64,000 nucleotides of DNA from Streptosporangium roseum DSM 43021. Lineage in GTDB: Bacteria; Actinomycetota; Actinomycetes; Streptosporangiales; Streptosporangiaceae. Position 1 is the first letter of the stretch. Each line of letters opens with the position of its first letter. This document shows positions 55,218 through 61,932 of this stretch, in pieces. The notes beneath the pieces are model-generated. The model was not told the origin of the DNA and made no database searches. It was given only the letters and a program-made list of their open reading frames with translations. The position numbers and the translations under genes were made by a program. The stretch is from positions 1,674,001 to 1,738,000 of the forward strand of contig NC_013595.1 in the NCBI RefSeq assembly GCF_000024865.1, read 5' to 3'.

Positions 55218-55266
55218 AGGTCCGGTACGGCTTGCACTCGAAATCTGGGCAAGCCGTACCGGACCT
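55218..55266 (-). terminator. Terminator of the sugar ABC operon
   Basis: Perfect 18-bp arms 55218-55235 and 55249-55266 with a 13-base loop, 6 bp after the permease stop. The arm sequence GGTCCGGTACGGCTTGC is almost the arm of the prfC terminator. Confidence 0.85.
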
Positions 55267-55272
55267 GCCCCT

Positions 55273-56148
55273 TTATTTCACCGAGCCGGCCATCATGCCC
55301 TGCACGAAGTACCGCTGGAAGGCGAAGAACAGCGCCAGCGGGATGATCAGGGACAGGAAGGCACCCGGCGCCAGGATGTCGACGTTGGTGCCGAACTGCC
55401 GCATCTGGGACTGCAGGGCCTTGGTCATCGGCTGGTTTCCGGAGTCGGCGAAGACCAGGGCGACGAGCAGGTCGTTCCAGACCCAGAGGAACTGGAAGAT
55501 GCCGAGCGAGGCGACCGCGGGCTTGGCCAGCGGGAACACCACGGTCGAGAAGATCTTCCACTCACCCGCGCCGTCCATCCGCGCCGCCTCCAGCAGCGAG
55601 CGTGGGATGCCCGCGAAGAAGTTGCGGAGCAGGAAGATGGCGAAGGGGAGGCCGAAGGCGACGTGGAAGAGCACCACGCCGGCGATGGAGCCGAAGATCC
55701 CGAGGGTGCCGTAGAGCTTGGCGATCGGGATCAGCGCGATCTGGATCGGCACGACCAGCAGGCCGACCACCACCAGGAACAGCCCGTCCCGGCCCGGGAA
55801 CTCCATCCAGGCGAACGCGTAGGCCGCCATGGCCGCGATGCCGATCACCAGGAGGGTCGTGGGCACCGTGATGAACACGGTGTTCCAGAACGACGAGGTG
55901 AACCCGGTGGCCAGCAGGTCGGAGTAGCTCCTGAGGGTCAGCTCGGCCGGTTTGGTGAACGCCGTCCACCAGCCGGTGGAGTTGTTGGCCGTCTCCTCGC
56001 GGATCGAGACCACGAACAGCCCGAGGGTGGGGACCAGCCAGAACACGCCGATCAGCACCAGCGCCGCCTGGACCAGGCCGCCGCCGACCCGGTCCACGAT
56101 CCGGCCGAGGGTACTCCGGGGCGGGGCGCCGAGAGTGGAGGTTGTCAC
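55273..56148 (-). CDS. Sugar ABC transporter permease (MalG type)
   Basis: 291 residues from GTG 56148, overlapping the MalF-type stop by 4 bp. Six hydrophobic segments and the EAA loop SLLEAARMDGAGEWKIFSTV that docks the ATPase. Ends GMMAGSVK as usual for MalG-like proteins. No ATP-binding gene is in this operon, so a shared MsiK-type ATPase elsewhere is likely. Confidence 0.93.
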   Translation of the reverse strand: MTTSTLGAPPRSTLGRIVDRVGGGLVQAALVLIGVFWLVPTLGLFVVSIREETANNSTGWWTAFTKPAELTLRSYSDLLATGFTSSFWNTVFITVPTTLLVIGIAAMAAYAFAWMEFPGRDGLFLVVVGLLVVPIQIALIPIAKLYGTLGIFGSIAGVVLFHVAFGLPFAIFLLRNFFAGIPRSLLEAARMDGAGEWKIFSTVVFPLAKPAVASLGIFQFLWVWNDLLVALVFADSGNQPMTKALQSQMRQFGTNVDILAPGAFLSLIIPLALFFAFQRYFVQGMMAGSVK

Positions 56149-57656
56149 TGGTTGTCCCTCCTGAACCGGCGGATGTTGATAATCATGAAGGGCAGGACGA
56201 GGATCAGCAGGAAGATGGCCAGCGCGCTGCCCAGTCCCTGGTTGCCGCCGCCGCCGAAGGAGACCCGCCACATCTCCAGCGCGATCACGTTGGCCTGCGG
56301 CTGCACCGATCCCGGCGCGATGACGAAGACTAGATCGAAGACCTTCAGGGTATTGATGATCATCGTGACGAACACGACGAGCAGCACCGGGGAGAGCAGC
56401 GGGATGGTGATCTTGCGGAACACCTGCCACTCGGTGGCGCCGTCGATGCGGGCCGCCTCCAGCGCGTCCCGCGGGATGGCCGCGAGCCCCGCCGCGATCA
56501 GGACCATGGAGAACCCGGCCCACACCCAGATGAACGCACCGATGATCGCCGGGGTGATCAGCGTCGGGCCCAGCCAGGAGACGCCGGTGAAGCCCGCCTC
56601 GAAGTTCGACTGCGGCAGCCGTACCGTGTAGTCGCCCGGAGCGAGCCCGGCGAAACGGAAGGTCCCGTCGGCCTCGGTGGTGGAGGTGGCCTTGACGGCG
56701 CCGTTCTGCACCGCCTCGACCGTCACTCCGGCCAGGGCCTTCTCGGTGCCGTCCACCTGGTTGAGCGCACCGCCGCCGCCCTGGGTGAAGTCCACCCACA
56801 CGGTTCCGGCGAGTTCGCCCGGACCCGGCTGGACGGCCTTCGCCGCCGAGGCCGAGGCCAGGGTGTCGGGCTTCACGCCCACCAGCGGGATGAGCACGGC
56901 CTGCCCGGGTTTGGCGGGCTGCTTGGTCACCACCGCGCCCTGCTGGGCGGCCACCGGCGCCTGGTCGTTCTCCCTGGGGCGCGCGTCCGGGTAGCCCTGG
57001 TTGGAGCCGAAGAGACCGTCCACCGAACTGATCACGGCGTTGGCCACGCCCCGGTCCGGTGCCTGCTCGTAGACCAGGCGGAAGATGACGCCGGAGGCCA
57101 TCAGGGAGACGGCCATCGGCATGAACACGATCAGCTTGAACGCGGTGGCCCAGCGGATCCGCTCGGTCAGCACCGCGAAGATCAGGCCGACCGCGGTGAC
57201 CAGGGCGGGAGCCACCACGACCCAGATCAGGTTGTTCCTGATCGTGGTCAGGGTGGAGGAGTCACTGAAGATCGCCGCGTAGTTGTCCACGCCGACGAAG
57301 GTGTCGCCGGTGCCGTCGTAGAGGCTGCGGAAGATCGAGTAGATGATCGGGTAGATCACCATCGCACCGAGCAGGAGGGCTCCCGGCAGCAGGAACCAGA
57401 TCGCCATGCTGGGCGGCGGCCCCAGCTTGGAGGGGCCGGCCTGCACCGCCTTCGGCGCGGGGCGGGCGGTGGCGGTGGCGGTGGCGCTCTCCGCGGGGGA
57501 GGTCTTCCCCGGCTCCGCGTCCGCGTCAGCCGGGGGTGGGGGTCCGTCGCTCAGGTCGAGGGAGGTCCCATGGGTTTCGTTCGGTCCGGAGGAGGAGCCG
57601 CGGGCGGCGTCGTCGCCGCCACGCGGATCCTGCGGGCCGTCTAACCGGTTGGTCAC
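56145..57656 (-). CDS. Sugar ABC transporter permease (MalF type) with inserted Ig-like domain
   Basis: 503 residues from GTG 57656, GGAGAGG upstream. An ~83-residue Pro/Ala-rich cytosolic N-terminus precedes TM1 (WFLLPGALLLGAMVIYPII). Between the third and fourth membrane helices (~215-345) a soluble region is inserted: a Pro/Ala stretch, then AGTVWVDFTQGG, ALAGVTVEAVQNG, TSTTEADGTFRFAGLAPGDY and TVRL, a typical CnaB/carboxypeptidase-regulatory-like beta-sandwich. It faces outside, where E. coli MalF has its P2 loop. The EAA loop ALEAARIDGATEWQVFRKIT is intact. Confidence 0.9.
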   Translation of the reverse strand: MTNRLDGPQDPRGGDDAARGSSSGPNETHGTSLDLSDGPPPPADADAEPGKTSPAESATATATARPAPKAVQAGPSKLGPPPSMAIWFLLPGALLLGAMVIYPIIYSIFRSLYDGTGDTFVGVDNYAAIFSDSSTLTTIRNNLIWVVVAPALVTAVGLIFAVLTERIRWATAFKLIVFMPMAVSLMASGVIFRLVYEQAPDRGVANAVISSVDGLFGSNQGYPDARPRENDQAPVAAQQGAVVTKQPAKPGQAVLIPLVGVKPDTLASASAAKAVQPGPGELAGTVWVDFTQGGGGALNQVDGTEKALAGVTVEAVQNGAVKATSTTEADGTFRFAGLAPGDYTVRLPQSNFEAGFTGVSWLGPTLITPAIIGAFIWVWAGFSMVLIAAGLAAIPRDALEAARIDGATEWQVFRKITIPLLSPVLLVVFVTMIINTLKVFDLVFVIAPGSVQPQANVIALEMWRVSFGGGGNQGLGSALAIFLLILVLPFMIINIRRFRRDNQ

Positions 57657-57668
57657 GGCCTCTCCCCT

Positions 57669-58997
57669 TTACTTCCAGGCCTTCTTGGCCTCGTCCTCAA
57701 GCTTGGACTGGATGTCCTTGATCTTGGACGGGTCGCGGACGAAGTCCTGCAGGAGCTTCCACTGACCCTTGCCGTCGGTGCCGCCGAAGGCGCTGGGCGC
57801 CAGGTCGGACATGTCGTAGCGGACGGCGTCACCGGCGGAGATGATCGTCTGGGCGAGCTTCTTGGTCAGCTCGGCCGGGTAGTTGTCCGGAGAGACGTTG
57901 CGGTTGGGGGACAGGTAGCCCGGGAGCTTCGCCCAGATCTCGCCGCCCTCCTTGGAGGCGAGGAACTCCAGCAGCGCCATCGCGCCCTTGGATTCCTTCA
58001 GCACCACCGCGATGTCGCCGCCCAGCACGACCGGCTCGGTGTCGCCGGCCTTCGGGAACGCGAAGTACTTGGCCTCCTCGCCGAGCTTCGCGCCGGACTC
58101 CTCGGCGGTGGTGGCCACGAAGTCCGCCTCGATGACCATCGCCGACTTGTCCTGGCCGTAGACCTGGGTCACGCAGGTCGGGAAGTCGGTCTGCAGGGCG
58201 CCGGAGGAGCCGCCGAGCAGGAACTCCTTCTTGCCGACGAGCTGCCCGATCTTCTCCAGCGCGGTGGTCACGCTGGCGTCGGTCCACGGGATCTCGTGCT
58301 TGGAGAGCTTGGTGTAGTTCTCCGGGCCCGCGCTGGACAGGTAGACGTTCTCGAACAGGTCGGTCAGGGTCCAGCCGGACGCGCCGCAGAGGGAGAAGGG
58401 CGGGGTGCCGGAGTCGGCGACGGCCTGGGCGGTCTTGACGAGCTCGTCCCAGGTGGTCGGCGGCTGCGCCCCGGCGTCCTGGAAGGCCTGGTCGCGGTAC
58501 CAGATGAGCGACTTGTGGGCCGCCTTCACCAGCACGCCGTAGGCCTGGCCGTCGGCGGAGCCGAGCTCCTTCCAGTACGGGGTGTAGTTGTCGTCGATCT
58601 GCTTGAGCACCTCGGGGGCGAGGGGCTTGAGCGCCTTCTGGTCGGCGTACTGCTGGACCAGGCCCGGCTGGGGGAGGATCGCGATGTCCGGCGGGTTGCC
58701 GCCCTGGATGCGCGGGCCGAGGTAGGCGCCGGTGTCCTCGCCGGTGGAGGCGTAGGTGACCTTGGCGCCGGTCTTGGCCTCGAACGCCTTGAGCACTTCC
58801 TGGAAGTTGGTCTGCTCGGCGCCGGTCCACTTGGCGGCGACCTCGATGGTCACGCCCTCAAGCGTCTTGGCGGCCGGGGCGGCGGCGGAGGAGCTGCTGC
58901 TCGCGGCGGGGGAGGCGCCGGTCTCGGAGGACTGGCCGCACGCGGCGAGGGCGAGTGCCAGGCCCGCCGTCGTCACTGTCGCGATGGTTTTACGCAT
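57669..58997 (-). CDS. Solute-binding lipoprotein of the sugar ABC transporter
   Basis: 442 residues from ATG 58997, AGGAGG upstream. Signal peptide with lipobox LAAC at ~23, a Ser/Ala linker, then a family-1 solute-binding fold (TIEVAAKWTGAEQTNFQEVL, IQGGNPPDIAILPQPG, YGVLVKAAHKSLIWYRDQAF). Anchored outside the membrane; delivers a sugar to the permeases 12 bp downstream. Sugar not predictable, though plant/alpha-glucoside-type binding proteins look similar. Confidence 0.93.
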   Translation of the reverse strand: MRKTIATVTTAGLALALAACGQSSETGASPAASSSSSAAAPAAKTLEGVTIEVAAKWTGAEQTNFQEVLKAFEAKTGAKVTYASTGEDTGAYLGPRIQGGNPPDIAILPQPGLVQQYADQKALKPLAPEVLKQIDDNYTPYWKELGSADGQAYGVLVKAAHKSLIWYRDQAFQDAGAQPPTTWDELVKTAQAVADSGTPPFSLCGASGWTLTDLFENVYLSSAGPENYTKLSKHEIPWTDASVTTALEKIGQLVGKKEFLLGGSSGALQTDFPTCVTQVYGQDKSAMVIEADFVATTAEESGAKLGEEAKYFAFPKAGDTEPVVLGGDIAVVLKESKGAMALLEFLASKEGGEIWAKLPGYLSPNRNVSPDNYPAELTKKLAQTIISAGDAVRYDMSDLAPSAFGGTDGKGQWKLLQDFVRDPSKIKDIQSKLEDEAKKAWK

Positions 58998-59079
58998 GCT
59001 GAACAAACCTCCTGTGCTGTCGGAGTTCCCCGATATGGCCGGGGGATGGGGGTGACAGCTCAATACGGACTGAGGATGG

Positions 59080-59190
59080 GGGGACATTTGACCTGGATCG
59101 AGGGTGGGGATGACCCTCGATCCGGATCGGTGGACCGGGGGCGGGGATGACCCTCGGTCTGGATCGGTTATGGGGATGACGGTCTCACCC
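59080..59190. repeat. Degenerate tandem repeat with perfect hairpin between the two binding-protein genes
   Basis: Units of GGGG(A)TGACCCTCG(A/G)TC(C/T)GGATCGG repeat from 59080 to 59190. Within them GGATCGAGGGT (59095-59105) and ACCCTCGATCC (59113-59123) form a perfect 11-bp stem with a 7-base loop. It may end the upstream binding-protein transcript or be the operator of the transporter operon. Confidence 0.65.
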
Positions 59191-59208
59191 GGGGGGATCG
59201 CCCCCGGG

Positions 59209-60465
59209 TCACTGAGCCCGGATGATCTCGTTGAGCTGGCCCTTCATGGAGGCGACGACGTCGTCGCCCGCCTCCGTGAAGGGTGGGGTGAGCGCGTTGG
59301 AGACCGCACTGGCGATCACCAGGCTCACCTGGTTGTAGTTGGCACTCGCCGGTCGCGGCCGCGCGGAGAGGATGCTCTGCTTGAGGACCGGCAGGTAGGG
59401 GAAACGCTTGATCAGGCCGGGGTCGTCGTACAGCTCGGCCCACACGGGCGGGAACGAGCCGTCGGCGAGCACCCGCCGCTGGTTCTCCAGGCCGGTGAAG
59501 TAGCGGATGAACTCCACCGCCGACTTCTGCCGCTTGGAGTATGCGCTGAGCGCGAGGTTGACCCCGCCCAGCGAGCTGGAACCCGGGCCGTTCAGCCCGG
59601 GGAGGCGGGTCACGCCGAACTTGTCACCGACCGCCGAGGTGGTGGCCGGGCCGTAGGCGTGTGGCCAGTTGCGGGAGAAGGCCAGCCGGCCCTCCTGGAA
59701 GGCCAGCCGTGACTCCTCCTCCTTGAAGGAGAGCGACTCCTGGGGGATCCATCCCTCCCGGAAGCCGCCGGTCAGGAAGTCCAGACCGGTCTTCGCCCTG
59801 GCCACGTCCATGGTCACCTGCGTGCCGTCCCGGCTGAGGATCTGGCCGCCCGCCGACTGCACGGCCTCGGCGAAGTTGACGGTCAGCCCCTCGTAGGCGA
59901 GGAACTGGCCGGCGTAGCCGCCGATGTCATACTTGTCGTGCAGCGTCCGGGCCTGCTCACGCAGCTCCGCCCAGGTCCTGGGCGGCTTGAAGCCCTGCTT
60001 GGCGAGCAGGTCCTTGCGGTAGTAGAGCAGTCCGGCGTTGCTGGTGTACGGCACCGCCCAGAGCTTGTCCTGGTAGACCGCCGTGTCCACGACCGGCGGA
60101 AGGAACCGGTCCAGCGGGAACGCGCCGCGCTCGAGCGGCAGGATCCAGCCGGCGTCGGCGAACTCCGCCGTCCAGACCACGTCGAGGCCGAGCACGTCGT
60201 AGCGGTCGCTTTTGGCCTGCAGGTTGGCGACCATCTGCGCGCGCTGCTCGTCGGCCGCCTCGGGGAGTTCGAGCAGGGTCACGCGTTCCCCGGGGTGGGT
60301 CTCGTTCCACCGGTCGAGCAGCGGTTGCAGATAGCCGGTCGTGTCGCGTCCGGTCACCAGGGTGAACGGACCACTCCCGCCGAACCGCTCCGTCTTCTGC
60401 GCCACCGCCGTCGAGCATCCCGCCGTGACCAGCACGGCGAGCACGACGGGGAGCAGACGGCGCAT
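59209..60465 (-). CDS. Second solute-binding lipoprotein (trehalose/maltose-like)
   Basis: 418 residues from ATG 60465. Lipobox VTAGCS at ~16, solute-binding fold with TGYLQPLLDRWNETHPGERV, VLGLDVVWTAEFADAGWILP, AVPYTSNAGLLYYRKDLL and NWPHAY. This is the LpqY/ThuE-like group that binds trehalose or maltose. It has no permease of its own and lies 211 bp upstream of the first binding-protein gene on the same strand. It may serve the same permeases. Confidence 0.9.
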   Translation of the reverse strand: MRRLLPVVLAVLVTAGCSTAVAQKTERFGGSGPFTLVTGRDTTGYLQPLLDRWNETHPGERVTLLELPEAADEQRAQMVANLQAKSDRYDVLGLDVVWTAEFADAGWILPLERGAFPLDRFLPPVVDTAVYQDKLWAVPYTSNAGLLYYRKDLLAKQGFKPPRTWAELREQARTLHDKYDIGGYAGQFLAYEGLTVNFAEAVQSAGGQILSRDGTQVTMDVARAKTGLDFLTGGFREGWIPQESLSFKEEESRLAFQEGRLAFSRNWPHAYGPATTSAVGDKFGVTRLPGLNGPGSSSLGGVNLALSAYSKRQKSAVEFIRYFTGLENQRRVLADGSFPPVWAELYDDPGLIKRFPYLPVLKQSILSARPRPASANYNQVSLVIASAVSNALTPPFTEAGDDVVASMKGQLNEIIRAQ

Positions 60466-60491
60466 CGGTTGCCTCCAGGTTTCGGAGCGAT

Positions 60492-60521
60492 TACATACGT
60501 GTTAGGTAGATGCATGCATGT
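60492..60521. promoter_or_regulatory. Candidate PadR operator
   Basis: The 132-bp divergent region between the binding-protein gene and padR contains ACAT (60493) and ATGT with the perfect palindrome ATGCATGCAT at 60510-60519 between them. PadR proteins bind ATGT/ACAT-type inverted sites and often repress themselves and a divergent transporter. Confidence 0.4.
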
Positions 60522-60597
60522 TATGCACAGCGCTAATGTGGACGTCAACGGATAGCCACATAACGCTCACGTAACGAGCACTCCGAGGAGGTGAGGC

Positions 60598-61104
60598 GTG
60601 AGGCAGTCGCTGCTGGCGCTCCTCGCGAAGGAACCTGCCCACGGATATGAGCTGAAACAGGCGCTGGAACAGATATTCGGCAGTGCCTACCCGTCACCGA
60701 ACATCGGGCAGATCTACGTCACGCTCAGCCGGTTGGAGAAGGACGGGCTGGTGCGCGTCGTGGACGTCGAGCAGTCCAACCGGCCGAACAAGAAGGTGTA
60801 CTATCTGACCGCCGCAGGCCGGGAGGCCCTCGACGTGTGGGTGGACGACCCCACCGAGGGGCCGCGGGTCCGGGACGAGTTCTTCATGAAGCTCGTGCTG
60901 GCCCCGATGACCGGCATCGCGGATCGAATGGCGCTGATCAACCGCCAGCGCCGCCACTACCTCGCGCTCATGCGCGACCTCAACGAACTCGCTGAGCGGA
61001 CCGACCAGGGGAATCGTGTCGCGCTCCTGCTGATAGAGGGGGCCATGCTGCATCTGCAGGCCGACCTCGACTGGCTCGAACGCTGTCAGGAGGACCTGTC
61101 GTGA
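60598..61104 (+). CDS. PadR-family transcriptional regulator
   Basis: 168 residues from GTG 60598, GGAGGTGAGG upstream. PadR winged helix (LLALLAKEPAHGYELKQALE, YPSPNIGQIYVTLSRLEKDG, LTAAGREALD) and a C-terminal helical dimer domain. Its last codons overlap the GTG of the ABC ATPase (GTGA), so the regulator controls and is coupled to the exporter. Typical of drug or lipid exporters. Confidence 0.92.
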   Translation: MRQSLLALLAKEPAHGYELKQALEQIFGSAYPSPNIGQIYVTLSRLEKDGLVRVVDVEQSNRPNKKVYYLTAAGREALDVWVDDPTEGPRVRDEFFMKLVLAPMTGIADRMALINRQRRHYLALMRDLNELAERTDQGNRVALLLIEGAMLHLQADLDWLERCQEDLS

Positions 61105-61853
61105 GCCCACCCCCACCCCCCATCGTCAGCACGGTCAACCTCGTGAAGATCTACCAGAACGGCGGCGTCCCCGTGCCCGCCGTCCGGGGGGTGGACCTTC
61201 AGGTCGAGGCGGGGCAGTTCGTCGCGGTCATGGGGCCGTCAGGGTCGGGCAAGTCCACCCTGGTGCACATGATCGGGGGCCTGGACGCCCGGACCAGCGG
61301 CGAGATCTGGCTGGACGGCAGGCGGGCCGACACGCTGAGCGAGAGCGCCTGGGCGCTGCTGCGCCGGCAGAAGATCGGCTTCGTCTTCCAGTTCTTCAAC
61401 CTGGTCGCCAACATGACCGTGGCCGACAACGTCGAGCTGCCCGCGCTGCTGGCCGGGTCCTCCCCGCGCGAGGCCCGCGAGCGGCGCGAGTATCTCCTCG
61501 GGGAGCTCGGGCTGGCCGACCGCGCCGACTCCGCCCCCTCCCAGCTCGCGGGCGGCGAGCAGCAGCGGGTCGCCCTGGCCCGCGCGCTGGCCAACAGGCC
61601 GAGCCTGCTGCTCGCCGACGAGCCCACCGGCAACCTCGACAGCCGCAACACCCGTGACGTGCTCCGCCTTCTCAGCGAGGTCCACCGTGACGGCCAGACC
61701 ATCATCATGGTCACCCATGACGCCCGGGTGGCCAGCCTGGCCGACCGCGTGGTCTCCCTGCTCGACGGCGAGATCGTCGACGACGGGACCGTCGGCCCGG
61801 CCCGCCGGCGGCCCAGGGCCACCGCGGGCGACGTCGTCGAGCTGAGGGGGTAG
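61101..61853 (+). CDS. ABC exporter ATP-binding protein (MacB/LolD type)
   Basis: 250 residues from GTG 61101. Walker A GPSGSGKST, Q-loop FVFQFFNL, signature LAGGEQQRVALARAL (LAGGE instead of LSGGE), Walker B LLLADEPTGNLDS and switch His MVTHDARVA. Powers the FtsX-type permease that follows. Confidence 0.96.
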   Translation: MSPPPPPIVSTVNLVKIYQNGGVPVPAVRGVDLQVEAGQFVAVMGPSGSGKSTLVHMIGGLDARTSGEIWLDGRRADTLSESAWALLRRQKIGFVFQFFNLVANMTVADNVELPALLAGSSPREARERREYLLGELGLADRADSAPSQLAGGEQQRVALARALANRPSLLLADEPTGNLDSRNTRDVLRLLSEVHRDGQTIIMVTHDARVASLADRVVSLLDGEIVDDGTVGPARRRPRATAGDVVELRG

Positions 61854-61858
61854 GGCCA

Positions 61859-61932
61859 TGAGCACCGCTCCCACCGCCGCCGCGCGCCCGTGCCCGGCGG
61901 TCCCTGACCAGGGGCCGGGATCCGGGACGTGA
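61859..61932 (+). CDS. Possible 24-residue coupling peptide between ATPase and permease
   Basis: ATG 61859 has GAGGGGG 8-9 bp upstream, a better site than the permease GTG has. It reads MSTAPTAAARPCPAVPDQGP then GSGT-stop; the stop TGA (61930-61932) overlaps the permease GTG (GTGA). It could be a leader that carries ribosomes to the permease start, or a decayed N-terminus of it. Confidence 0.35.
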
